A stretch of DNA of 64,000 nucleotides, taken from NCBI GenBank assembly GCA_033032865.1, contig JAWHQI010000075.1, positions 2,790,001 through 2,854,000 on the forward strand, written 5' to 3'. The first letter of the stretch is position 1. Every line of letters begins with the position of its first letter. The position numbers and the translations under genes were made by a program. Positions 1 through 9,699 of this stretch are shown in pieces. Origin of the DNA: Dactylorhiza incarnata. Taxonomy: Eukaryota; Streptophyta; Magnoliopsida; Asparagales; Orchidaceae. The notes under the pieces were generated by a model. It saw only the letters and a program-made list of their open reading frames with translations, was not told the origin of the DNA and did not search any database.

Positions 1-792
1 CGTATAGAAAAATATCTAAATAATACACGTCCTAAACCATATAAAATCGGCCTGTAAATAACAATTATGGTGGTTACGGCCTGCGAATAACTGCATAACT
101 GTCGTAACCACCTCTGGGGCCTATAAATAGGATCCTAGGCTTTCCTTCATTCTCATATTTCTCTCCTCCCTCCTTCCATCTTAAGTGCAAGAGAGAGTCT
201 CTTGAAGATCTTTATCATCTTCGAAAACGCCCTTGAAGAATCTTCAAGCACTTCGAAGATTGCTCAGAGATCTTACTCTTCTTCTAAGCTTCCTTTCGAG
301 CATGGAGCGCCCAGCGATTGTCACCTCTAAGTCAACGGCAAGCTTCATGCTCCAGACAACGCCATCAAACTCCGAAGAGATCCAAAAGTCCAGAACGCAC
401 CCCTTGACATCCCAAGCGCAAGCAAAAGGTCGTTTGATCCCCAGAGCGCGGTGCTCCCCACCACGGCTAAGAAGAAGACTTAGCTTCGAGAGCGGTGACC
501 TGTCACCCTCCGAAAGCTTCCCTCTCACTCTCTCTCTCCCACAAGTTGTAACGAGGAGCCACTTGTCGCCCTCGATTCCTCCCCAAAGCCCTGTAAAGAA
601 GCAACTGATAGTGAAGTTAGGTCGGCACCGAACCGAGCACATGATTTTTTACCTCTTTCTGGAGTTTTCCACAGTAAAAAAGATTTCTTGTCAGCCGTCT
701 CAATTCTCTGTGACTGATTGCGTGCTCGACCGCTCCCGGGCTAAGACGGTCCTTTTTAGACCAGTTTTAGGAGCCTCGAGTAGGCCGCAACA
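1..792 (+). mobile_element. Partial LTR related to element A, plus orientation
   Basis: The reverse complement of the outer part of element A's LTR aligns with bases 490-792. Shared features are a CT-rich tract, a GTTGTAACGAG-like segment, GTGAAGTT.GGTCGGCAC, TTTTTTACCT, GTTTTCCAC and a terminal GCAACA. That places a U5 end at 792 with the canonical CA. A TATA box lies at 122-130, and an inverted pair (70-79 and 104-113) lies just upstream. No primer-binding site follows 792, so this is a solo LTR or the 3' LTR of an element cut by the window edge. The open frames inside it show no protein-family signature. Confidence 0.65.
122..130 (+). promoter_or_regulatory. TATA box of partial LTR
   Basis: TATAAATAG lies about 60 bases after a hairpin-forming CG-rich segment and is followed by a pyrimidine-rich stretch, as expected for the U3/R border of a plant LTR. 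Confidence 0.55.
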
Positions 793-1059
793 ATAATGGT
801 TCCCCAAAATCCAGATACTTCCACTTTAGTGGAAATCCATTGTGTATCATAGCATCAGAGTCTTTTGATAATGACTCTTAGGACAAATATAACAGGGTCT
901 TTTGATAAATAGACTATTAGAACCGATCAGAATCATTCAGAAAGACTCTTAGAACTCCTTGCTGACGATGCAGTTGTTTGCTTTATCACAAAGATGAGTC
1001 TCTGATAAATCTCGACTCTTGTAGTTAAATTTGTTGGATATTGATTTAGATATCACAAT
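793..1059. other. Spacer between the partial LTR and element A, no gene seen
   Basis: This AT-rich sequence has several GACTCTTAG/GAGTCTTTTGATAA-like near-repeats and no reading frame of note. Its last five bases, ACAAT (1055-1059), are the left target-site duplication of element A. Confidence 0.6.
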
Positions 1060-1381
1060 TGTTGCGGAACGCTTAGGGCTCTTGGTAGACCGGTTCACTT
1101 GAACCGCCTCAGCTCGTGAGCGAGCTAAGCGCGCAAACAGTCAATTAGAGGTTCGTTGAGTACGCAGAGACTTTTTAACGTGGAAAACCCGGAAAAGGTA
1201 AAAAACCACGCGGCCGGAGCTGTGCCGACCAAACTTCACTATTTTCTGGGGGGTTACAACTTGGAAACTAGAACTCGAGCGCGACAGGCCGCTGCTCGTT
1301 GCAATACTTGGAGAGAGAGAGAGAGAGAGCTCTGAGGGTGATAGGCCACCTCTCGAAAAACTAAGTCCTTTTTCCTTCTGA

Positions 1382-1935
1382 GACTACTAGTCGTCTTCCG
1401 GAAGCGGGAAGGCCAGTCGCCTTTCCCTTCTGAGATTGCTGGTCGCCTTTCGGAAGCGGGAAGGCCAGTCGTCTTTCCCTTCTGAGAAATGCTGGTCGCC
1501 TTTCGGAGGCGGGAAAGCCAGTCGCCTTTCCCTTCTGAGAAATGCTGGTCGCCTTTCGGAAGCGGGAAGGCCAGTCGCCTTTCCCTTATGAGAAATGCTG
1601 GTCGCCTTTCGGAAGCGGGAAAGCCAGTCGCTTTTCCCTTATGAGAAATGCTGGTCGCCTTTCGGAAGCGGGAAGGCCAGTCGCCTTTCCCTTCCAAGAA
1701 ATGCTGGTCGCCTTTCGGAAGCGGGAAGGCCAGTCGCCTTTCCCTTATGAGAAATGCTGGTCGCCTTTCGGAAGCGGGAAAGCCAGTCGCCTTTCCCTTA
1801 TGAGAAATGCTGGTCGCCTTTCGGAAGCTGGAAGGCCAGTCGCCTTTCCCTTCCGAGAAATGCTGGTCGCCTTTCGGAAGCGGGAAGGCCAGTCGCCTTT
1901 CTCTTCCGAGATTGCTGGTCGCCTTTCGGAAGTGA
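1382..1935. repeat. 53-bp tandem array in 3' LTR of A
   Basis: About ten copies of a 53-bp unit containing GCTGGTCGCCTTTCGGAAGC and GGGAAGGCCAGTCGCC. Each unit can fold on itself (GCCTT against AAGGC, CTGG against CCAG). Because 53 is not a multiple of three, the array makes spurious open frames on both strands. Confidence 0.9.
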
Positions 1936-2053
1936 GAAGATCTTCAAGTCCCGAAGGAGATCTTCAAGTGCCGAAGGAGGATTCTGCAAAAGTCTGCAAG
2001 GAGCTCTCTTCGGTCCAGAAGTCAAGGTCCTTTCAAATGAAGCCCCAGGGCCC

Positions 2054-2061
2054 TTTTTATA
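2054..2061 (-). promoter_or_regulatory. TATA box of 3' LTR of A
   Basis: On the minus strand GCTATAAAAAGGG precedes the 53-bp array, so the array would lie in the transcribed R/U5 part of the LTR. Confidence 0.6.
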
Positions 2062-2257
2062 GCTTTGGCCGGGGGTAGTCCGGTAATCTCGCCGTTTGCA
2101 GTTTCCATAAATGCCCGGTGGACGAATCATATTCTCCGGTTCGGGGCCCTCGGATCGCCATTTTTCGTAAATGACCACCTTGCCCCTCGGGCAGCTTGGG
2201 CAGCTTGGGCAGTTCGGGCAATTCCGTTGGAGGCGAAAAAGGCGACTAACTGTTCCT

Positions 2258-2365
2258 GAAAAGTGAGAAGCCTGAAACCCAAAATGTGAGAAGCCGGAAA
2301 GACAAAAAGTGAGAAGGCGGAAAGACAAAAAGTGAGAAGCCGGAAAGACAAAAAGTGAGAAGGCT
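2258..2365. repeat. Array of ~23-bp repeats in 3' LTR of A
   Basis: Four to five copies of a unit like AAAAAGTGAGAAGGCGGAAA. The same array occurs at 8797-8905 in the other LTR. It lies upstream of the minus-strand TATA box, so it could be an enhancer block; that role is inferred only. Confidence 0.8.
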
Positions 2366-2797
2366 TCCTGATCGCGCTCAGAAACGTTCTGAGCGCGCGC
2401 TAGCGCTGAAGTGTTTCAAGTGCGCGACGAAATGCGAGGGCGTTCGGTTACGCCTCGAGGTGTTCCGTGTGAACAGGGGAACGGCAAGCCGCACCCTTAA
2501 GGAGAAAATAAGTGCGTGATGTTCCTGATGAAAAGTACGCCCGTGAGGGCTTCCCGCAAGTCCCCTCCGCCGGGAAAGTAGGAGAGACGGGGCGGCCGTA
2601 CCGTGCGCGGGGAGTGGAGGGCGACGCGGTCGAACTCCAAGGGAGTACGGCGCGCCCGCCTCTCGAGGGGGTGCGGCATGGGCGCACCCAAGAGGGGGGC
2701 AACTTTGACCGCACCCCGAGGGGGTGCGGCTTGGCCGCACCCCGCATGGGGTGCGGCTTGGCCGCACCCCGCGTAGGGTGCGCCAAGGCCGCACCTC

Positions 2798-2954
2798 GAA
2801 AGGGCGGTGCCCGGGCGCGCTCGCGTCCGGCCGGAGCCGGCAGCGGGGCGCCCGACGAACGTGCCCCCGCGGGCGGGCGCAGCCCCTGCGCGCGCGGGTG
2901 GCGCGCTGCGCGCTCCTGTGCGCGCGGGTGGCGCGTTGCGCGCTCCTGCGCGCG

Positions 2955-3006
<52 letters not shown>

Positions 3007-3518
3007 CGCTGCGCCCGCTTGTGCGCGCGGGCGGCGCGCTGTGTGCTCCCGCGCGCGCGGGCGGCGTGCTGTGCGCTCCTGCGCGCGCTTGTGCGCGCGG
3101 GCGGCCTCGGCGCGCGCGGGGGGCGCGCTGCGTGCTCCCACGCGCGCGGACGGCGTGCTGCGCGCTCCTGCGCGCGCGGGCGGCGCGCTGCGCGCGCTTG
3201 TGCGCGCGGGCGGCCTCGGCGCGCGCGGGCGGCGCGCTGCGTGCCCCCGCGCGCGCGGGCTGTGCGCTGCGCGCGCCTGTGCGCACGGGCGGCCCCTGCG
3301 CGTGGGACGCGCGGGTGTTGTTCCCGCGCGCCCGCGTGTGCGGGTGCCGTGCTACACGTTCGCGTGCGCGGATGCCGAGCCACGCGTTCCAGCGCGTGGG
3401 TGCCCGTGCGCGCACGGTGCGCGCGGGTTCTTGCGCGCGTACGGTGCCTTTGCGTGGGACTGCTTTATGCTCGTGCGCTTGGTGCGTGGGGGGGTAGCTT
3501 TGCAATATCTCTGATTTT
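2798..3518. other. GC-rich low-complexity stretch with a 51-base G run
   Basis: Alternating GC sequence (CGCGCGGG, GCGCTGCGCGC) surrounds an uninterrupted run of G at 2956-3006. Long open frames on both strands here are artefacts of composition (Arg/Ala/Gly/Pro only). The stretch lies where the missing start of the 3' LTR's U3 should be. Confidence 0.7.
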
Positions 3519-5163
3519 TTGATTCGGTCGCCTTCTAGCGCTCGTCCTTACACGCGTTTGCTTTTCCTTGCAGGCTTCGAAGCGGGGCGGCCAATCGAGG
3601 TGTGGCGCAAGCGGTTCGGATTGCCTCCGAATGTCGAGATTAAGATTCCAGGGGTGGAGGAGCGCGTTCAAAATCCGCCCACGGGGTACATAACACTCTC
3701 TGAGAGTTGCCTGAAGTCTGGATTCCGTATTCCTCCACCGGAGGAGGCTATTGAAATATTCCGGTTCTGCGGCGTCCCGATCACTCAGTTCACGCCTGCT
3801 GGAATGTCGAATATCATGGGGCTGGTGGTGCTCTTTCGGGAACACAGTACGCGCTTTTCACTCGAACTCTTCAAGGATTGGTGTGAGGCTACTACCGACT
3901 TGGGCGGACGGATTGAGGTGCGGAGCAACAAAAGTTGGTTCCATTTTGGCGAGAAGACGGATTATCGCCACGGGAATACTCTTTATGGATACGTTCGGAA
4001 TCGTTGGGAGCTGCCCGAGCTTTGGAGGTCACTTCCTGGACGCTGCCGCCGACTGATCGGCCGGGAGGACGAGTTCCTTCCCCTCCCCGGCTTTCCTGGC
4101 CGAGAGGGGCTGTCGAAGGCTTTGTTTAGCGTGTACAACTGTGTGGAGGAGAGTCGGCTGCTCGCGGTGGGGCTTTCTTGGGACCCTGAGCGGGAGGCTG
4201 CGGTTCCCCTGGAGCGTGGGAAAAAGAGAAAGATTGTTTTCAGGAACGGAACTCCTGGTTCGGGTTCTGCTCCGCCGGAGCCTAGGAGCCATGATCATGA
4301 AGCCGGTCCGAGCCGCCGTCGGGGGGAGTCGATTGCTCCTGACCCGGAGGTCGAGATTCTGGCCTCCCCAATTGCTGAGCAGGTTGCGCAGGGAGACTTG
4401 CCGCCACCTCCCCCTCATCCGCCGTCGAGGCGAGTTTCCTCGTCCCTCCAGGCGATGACTTCTGCGGTAAGTCAGTCTCTCCTTTCTTGGGTCTTGACTT
4501 GTCTTTGTTTTTGTTGTTCGTGTCTCCTGATTGTTTCATTTGTGTTTGTAGGCGAACGCTCTGACCAACGCTGCTCTCACGTGGAACAACTGTTACGTGG
4601 GCCTCAAGGACAGTTACATCTCCCTCCAGGAGGAGCTGAGCGTGATGAAGAGGGACATGTCCGCTTTACAGAAGAGGAGGGATCGCGAACTGTCCCGCGT
4701 CAAGCACCTGGAGGCGGACCTTTCTTCTTCCCAATCCGAGGTTGAGAAGCTGCAGGAGGCGTATGGTGGAGATAAGGCGCTTGCCCAGGACGCGCTTCGT
4801 CAGCTATCTGAGGCCCAGGGGGAGATGTTTCGTATGGAGGGGGAGCTGGGATTTCTGCGGAGCGAGGTGGAGCGGCTATCGTCGGTCGAGCGCAGCCTTG
4901 AGGATGCCAAGGCGGCCGGAGTGGCTGAGTTCCGTGATTCTCTTGCTTTTGTCGAGGAGCGGTTCCAGATGGCGGAGGAGATCCGTGCTGAGGTCATGAC
5001 GAAGGAGGTTGAGCCCCTGTTGGAGGATGAGCGCGAGGTCGCCTTCCAGCGCGGTGTTCAGAAGACTCTCCGCTTAGTGGGGAAGAGGTTCGGGTGTGAC
5101 ACTGCTGGTCTTGGAGCGGGAGATCTTTCGGAGGATGAGTGCTCGGACGCGGCCGAGGATTGA
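3519..5163 (+). CDS. Antisense gene of element A, 'putative gypsy-type transposon' protein, spliced
   Basis: Two coding parts, 3519-4466 and 4552-5163, are in frame once the 85-bp intron is removed. An acceptor-like TTTTCCTTGCAG ending at 3573 suggests a further upstream exon, so the true start is uncertain. The N-terminal ~200 residues (GFRIPPP, FCGVPITQFTPAG, MGLVVLFREH) resemble the plant domain called putative gypsy-type transposon (Pfam Transposase_28), whose function is unknown. A Pro/Ser-rich linker follows, then a coiled coil of about 150 residues rich in Glu, Leu, Arg and Lys, then an acidic C-terminus. It runs opposite to gag, like the extra antisense genes known in some Tat elements. 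The frame is intact, which argues for recent selection or youth. The domain assignment is by eye. Confidence 0.6.
4467..4551 (+). other. Intron of the antisense gene
   Basis: It starts GTAAGTCAG and ends GTTTGTAG with a T-rich tract before the acceptor. Both flanking frames join at a codon boundary. The plus-strand signals support real transcription opposite to gag. Confidence 0.7.
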
Positions 5164-5390
5164 TGCCGATCGCCCTCTGTTTTCTTGACCTCCCTATTAT
5201 TGTTTGCTTGTGTGCCGCTCTGAGTCGGCTTGTTGGTATTTTACCTTTCCGCTTTTCGTATTGTTGTCCGCTTGGTGCGCAGCGTTGAGCTGACGCGTTT
5301 GTACCCTCTTATCATCGTATTTACTTCTTTGTTCGATCTGTTTATCTGGTTGTTAGCACCTGCATGGTTTGGTTATTTTCAAAATGAGTT

Positions 5391-5695
5391 TTGCACGAGT
5401 CGGAGCCCGCGGCTTTTAAATATATATACATATATAAAGAGTTAGCTTGCGCAAGTCTGTGCTTGCGGCTTTCTCGCACGAGTCTGCGCTCGCGGCTTTG
5501 GTGCACGAGTCTGTGCTCGCGGCTTCGTTGCACGAGCCTTTGCCCGCGACTTTGGTGCACGAGTCTGTGCTCGCTGCTTTGGTGCACGAGCCTTTGCTCG
5601 CGACTTTTGGCACGGTTCTGAGCCCGCGGCTTTTTGCACGAGTCTGCGCTCGCGGCTTTTTGCACGAGTCTGCGCTCGCGGCTTTGGCCGGTGAA
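5391..5695. repeat. 27-bp tandem repeat array
   Basis: About nine to ten units like GCACGAGTCTGCGCTCGCGG plus CTTTGGT. A short AT microsatellite (5420-5440) separates the first unit from the rest. The unit is nine codons long, so several frames stay open by chance; these are not genes. Confidence 0.85.
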
Positions 5696-6002
5696 TAGCG
5701 GGGGTATTCAAACCGGGGGTGAACGCGGGGGGGGGGGGGGGGGGGGGCAGGCCCCCTACGACACCGGGACTCGACGGCGGAGGAGAAGGGCGAACCTTCA
5801 ATCGACGGCGGTGCAGAGTCCCCGGGGCAGGGCCCCGAAGCGGTACCTGCAGTAGAATGGATTGGAGCAAGTAGGATTTTATTAGAAAATTAATACTGAT
5901 ACATTCGCAAATGCAGTCTTGCGATAAGTTTTTGATACAGGCTTTAGAGAAGATGGCGTCGAGCCTTGCTTGCGTTGCGTTTGTCCGAATCTTTTCGGTC
6001 GT
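5696..6002. other. Non-coding stretch between the antisense gene and gag of A
   Basis: It contains a 21-base G run (5727-5747) and a GC-rich segment with repeated CGACGGCGG motifs. Nothing coding is recognised. Pol should lie in this direction in a complete element and is absent. Confidence 0.6.
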
Positions 6003-7571
6003 TCAGCTTGGTGGGCAACGGCGGCCCGGAGATTGGCCTTCGCTGGCCTGCGTCTTCTTGCGGAAGGCCTCCAGGTATCCTAGTTGGATAAGACGTTCGA
6101 TTTCTTCCTTCAGTCGGGCACATTGCTCTGTTTGGTGTCCTCGGCCTTTGTGGAAGTGGCAGAACTGAGACGGATCTCCCCTGTGCAAGGAGAGTTTCTT
6201 GGGCCAGTGGATGAGCTTGCTATGACAGATTACAGACAGTATATGCTCGCGTGGTGTGTTTAGCGGGGTGAAGTTCCGAGGGCCTAGACTTGCTAGGTCT
6301 TGGGGGCGGTTTGTTTGGTTCTGAGCGGGCCGTTCGGCTCCCTCAGGTTGCCGTTGCTGTCCCTTTCTCTTGCGGCTTGTATCGAGGGGCGGCGGGTCTG
6401 TCAGTGTCTGAAGTTTTTCTTTTCCAGCTATCGCAGGAGCTGCTTGGCCTTCTCGTGAACCCTGCATCTCGGCCCTTGATTTTGGCGACGGGTTGCTGCT
6501 GATCCAGGGGAGCCATGGGGCGGACGTGCCGAGGCTATGCATTGCGCTCTTGATGGTACTTCCTTTGCTGGCCATGCGTCCTGACATGGAAACGTCGTGG
6601 TCCATGGCGTCCAGCAGGAGGCTCCCGAATATTGCGTCGTAGGGGGAGTCTGCTTCGGCGACGATGAATTGTACATCGTACTGGATCGGTTCAGCGTGCG
6701 CTCCTACTTGGACGGGGAGGGTGATGACGCCTATAGTGGGTACCGTGGTTCCATCCGGGAGCTCTGCTTCGCTAGCCCTAAGCTTGAGGTTCCCGCTTAG
6801 GAGCTTGAGCCGAACAATTGCTGCCAAGAATAGGACGTTGAAGGAGATGCGGTGGGTTATCAGCGCCTTCCTCAGCTCACAGGGCGGACTCCCTATGCTT
6901 GCATCCAAGATGAAATCCATCCATGCGCAGGGGCGTTCTCGGTGAAAATTTGGGCCGACTCTCTCTGATTGCACGCTCCGCTCCCCCTCTCCTAGGAGGG
7001 GTTGTTTGCTTGTACCGGGCTTTTCTCCTTCCTGGATCCTCGCCGAGTAGGACTCGTGTTGCTCGATGAACAGTCGGGACAACTCGGGGAAGCTATGGAT
7101 CGCTCCGTTAGGCAGGGATTGATACCAGTGGAGAGCGTCTCTATGCAGCGTTTTGGTGAAGATTTTGCAGCTAGCTGGGTCGGGAAGTCCGAGCTCCCGT
7201 GTCATTATCAGAAAATGTTTAACGTGCTCATATGGATCTTCTGCTCCGTGGAATTCCTTGTTGTACGGGAGCTTTAGCCATGACGGAACTGGGTATTCCA
7301 AAATTGACTTGGAGAGGGGGGATCGCCTTTGTTGGTGTTTGTCATTGCTCGGATCCTGCCCTCCTGCCGGAGGGGCCGGTTTGCCTGCCGATTCCGGCCA
7401 AAGGGGCCGGATGGGTGCAGCAGTGAGCGCTCTCTTCGCCTGGCCTTCTGGAATCGAGGAGCTGTACGCGTCGGACAGTTCAGGGGAGGTGTCCACTCTT
7501 GCTGGCTCCGAGAATTCCGGCGAAGGGGGTATTGCGCCCGGGAATCCTTTGCTTTGAATTTGGGAATCCAT
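6003..7571 (-). pseudogene. gag: Gag-like frame of A with displaced protease segment
   Basis: A frame of about 522 codons. The start is the ATG at 7571-7569; an upstream TTG-initiated extension would run through the primer site. Residues ~90-160 (FHGAEDPYEHVKHF, ALHWYQSLPNGAI) are a retrotransposon capsid segment. The middle (SFNVLFLAAIVRLKL, GVITLPVQVG, SPYDAIFGSLLLD) matches the flap and C-terminal half of plant gypsy retropepsins, but the catalytic Asp-Ser-Gly region is gone. The C-terminus (CHFHKGRGHQTEQC, then LKEEIERLIQLGYLEAF) is the zinc-knuckle end of Tat-type gags. In autonomous elements the protease follows the knuckle, so the order here is scrambled. The frame is open but probably makes no working protease. 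Confidence 0.75.
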
Positions 7572-7588
7572 TCCCACAGACGGCGCCA
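7571..7588 (-). other. Primer-binding site of A
   Basis: TGGCGCCGTCTGTGGGAA starts three bases inside the 5' LTR. It shares TGGCGCCGT with the Asp-tRNA-type site of element E but differs after that; the primer tRNA is not assigned. Its last base is the A of the gag ATG, so there is almost no untranslated leader after the LTR. Confidence 0.65.
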
Positions 7589-7913
7589 AACTGTTGCGGA
7601 ACGCTTAGGGCTCTTGGTAGACCGGTTCACTTGAACCGCCTCAGCTCGTGAGCGAGCTAAGCGCGCAAACAGTCAATTAGAGGTTCGTTGAGTACGCAGA
7701 GACTTTTTAACGTGGAAAACCCGGAAAGGGTAAAAAACCACGCGGCCGGAGCTGTGCCGACCAAACTTCACTATTTTCTGGGGGGTTACAACTTGGAAAC
7801 TAGAACTCGAGCGCGACAGGCCGCTGCTCGTTGCAATACTTGGAGAGAGAGAGAGAGAGCTCTGAGGGTGACAGGCCACCTCTCGAAAAACTAAGTCCTT
7901 TTTCCTTCTGAGA

Positions 7914-8465
7914 CTACTAGTCGTCTTCCGGAAGCGGGAAGGCTAGTCGCCTTTCCCTTCTGAGATTGCTGGTCGCCTTTCGGAAGCGGGAAGGCCAGTC
8001 GCCTTTCCCTTCTGAGAAATGCTGGTCGCCTTTCGGAGGCGGGAAAGCCAATCGCCTTTCCCTTCTGAGAAATGCTGGTCGCCTTTCGGAAGCGGGAAGG
8101 CCAGTCGCCTTTCCCTTATGAGAAATGCTGGTCGCCTTTCGGAAGCGGGAAAGCCAGTCGCCTTTCCCTTATGAGAAATGCTGGTCGCCTTTCGGAAGCG
8201 GGAAGGCCAGTCGCCTTTCCCTTCCGAGAAATGCTGGTCGCCTTTCGGAAGCGGGAAGGCCAGTCGCCTTTCCCTTATGAGAAATGCTGGTCGCCTTTCG
8301 GAAGCGGGAAAGCCAGTCGCCTTTCCCTTATGAGAAATGCTGGTCGCCTTTCGGAAGCGGGAAGGCCAGTCGCCTTTCCCTTCCGAGAAATGCTGGTCGC
8401 CTTTCGGAAGCGGGAAGGCCAGTCGCCTTTCTCTTCCGAGATTGCTGGTCGCCTTTCGGAAGTGA
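7914..8465. repeat. 53-bp tandem array in 5' LTR of A
   Basis: The same array as at 1382-1935, with about the same copy number and order of variant units, as expected if one LTR copied the other at insertion. Confidence 0.9.
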
Positions 8466-8603
8466 GAAGATCTTCAAGTCCCGAAGGAGATCTTCAAGTC
8501 CCGAAGGAGATCTTCAAGTGCCGAAGGAGGATTCCGCAAAAGTCTGCAAGGAGCTCTCTTCGGTCCAGAAGTCAAGGTCCTTTCAAATGAAGCCCCAGGG
8601 CCC

Positions 8604-8611
8604 TTTTTATA
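8604..8611 (-). promoter_or_regulatory. TATA box of 5' LTR of A (likely active copy)
   Basis: Identical to the box at 2054-2061. In the 5' LTR this would start the genomic RNA, which runs toward the gag frame at 7571. Confidence 0.65.
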
Positions 8612-8796
8612 GCTTTGGCCGGGGGTAGTCCGGTAATCTCGCCGTTTGCAGTTTCCATAAATGCCCGGTGGACGAATCATATTCTCCGGTTCGGGGCCCT
8701 CGGATCGCCATTTTTCGTAAATGACCACCTTGCCCCTCGGGCAGCTTGGGCAGTTCGGGCAATTCCGTTGGAGGCGAAAAAGGCGACTAACTGTTC

Positions 8797-8905
8797 CTGA
8801 AAAGTGAGAAGCCTGAAACCCAAAATGTGAGAAGTCGGAAAGACAAAAAGTGAGAAGGCGGAAAGACAAAAAGTGAGAAGCCGGAAAGACAAAAAGTGAG
8901 AAGGC
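8797..8905. repeat. Array of ~23-bp repeats in 5' LTR of A
   Basis: Second copy of the array at 2258-2365. Confidence 0.8.
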
Positions 8906-9209
8906 TTCCTGATCGCGCTGAGAAACGTTCTGAGCGCGCGCTAGCGCTGAAGTGTTTCAAGTGCGCGACGAAATGCGAGGGCGTTCGGTTACGCCTCGAG
9001 GTGTTCCGTGTGAACAGGGGAACGGCAAGCCGCACCCTTAAGGAGAAAATAAGTGCGTGATGTTCCTGATGAAAAGTACGCCCGTGAGGGCTTCCCGCAA
9101 GTCCCCTCCGCCGGGAAAGTAGGAGAGACGGGGCGGCCGTACCGTGCGCGGGGAGTGGAGGGCGACGCAGTCGAACTCCAAGGGAGTACGGCGCGCCCGC
9201 CTCTCGAGG

Positions 9210-9455
9210 GGGTGCGGCATGGGCGCACCCAAGAGGGGGGCGACTTTGACCGCACCCCGCGTAGGGTGCGCCAAGGCCGCACCCCGAGGGGGTGCGGCGC
9301 GGCCGCACCCCAAAGGGGGCGCGCGGCCGCACCCCGTGTGGGGTGCGGTTCGGCCGCACCCCTCGCGGGGTGCGGTTCGGCCGCACCCCTCGCGGGGTGC
9401 GGTTCGGCCGCACCCCCAAGGGGTGCGGTTCGGCCGCACCCCCAAGGGGCGTGGC
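9210..9455. repeat. GC-rich palindromic array in 5' LTR of A
   Basis: A series of GGGGTGCGG and CCGCACCCC half-sites alternates, so neighbouring halves pair into hairpins. A shorter version is at 2660-2800 in the other LTR. Confidence 0.75.
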
Positions 9456-9699
9456 GTGGGGGCGAGGATCCCTCCTGCGAAGGGAGGGAGAAACTCCGTC
9501 GCGTCCGCGGCGGTTTTGCGCGCCTTGCTTTTCCTGCCAATTTCGGAGGGGGAGAGTTTTTTTTGGAAATAATCCGCCTTTGGAAACGATCCGTCTTTGG
9601 AAACGACCCGTCTTTGGAAATATTTGCTGCCTTTTATGAACATTTCCGTCAGACACCTTTATAAATACTAGACTCTTATTATGAGTACCCATCAACAAT

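Larger units (their letters stand above)
1060..2797 (-). repeat. 3' LTR of element A, inner end missing
   Basis: This aligns with 7592-9293 nearly base for base, then diverges after the GTAGGGTGCGCCAAGGCCGC segment near 2797. About 400 bp present in the other LTR (9294-9694), the start of U3, is absent here and replaced by GC-rich sequence. The exact inner boundary is uncertain. Confidence 0.7.
1060..9694 (-). mobile_element. Element A: non-autonomous Ty3/gypsy (Tat-like) retrotransposon
   Basis: Two long direct repeats start with TGTTGCGGAACGC at 1060 and 7592. The right copy ends in ATCA at 9694. The target-site duplication ACAAT is exact (1055-1059 and 9695-9699). A minus-strand primer site touches the right repeat, so transcription runs right to left. 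The interior holds a gag-like frame with a displaced, dead protease segment and an antisense spliced gene. I see no reverse transcriptase, RNase H or integrase. The gag C-terminus resembles the zinc-knuckle region of plant Tat/Retand-type gags. The left (3') LTR is shorter than the right one. The repeats look close to identical over their shared length, suggesting a fairly young insertion. Confidence 0.85.
7592..9694 (-). repeat. 5' LTR of element A
   Basis: This 2103-bp LTR starts TG at 7592 and ends CA at 9694, followed at once by the TSD ACAAT. From left to right on the plus strand it holds the U5 end, a 53-bp repeat array, a minus-strand TATA box, a repeat array of about 23 bp, and a GC-rich palindromic array. 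Confidence 0.85.

Noticed and set aside
1382..1935. CRISPR-like repeat array
   Set aside because: Units are contiguous tandem repeats without unique spacers, and the DNA is plant. The same holds for the hairpin array in F.
1254..2078. Open frames through the 53-bp repeats
   Set aside because: The same peptide recurs in every phase because the repeat unit is not a multiple of three; it lies in LTR DNA. The second LTR shows the same artefact.
2378..3522. Very long overlapping open frames on both strands in GC-rich DNA
   Set aside because: They use almost only Arg, Ala, Gly and Pro, arise from CG-alternating sequence lacking AT stop codons, and match no family.
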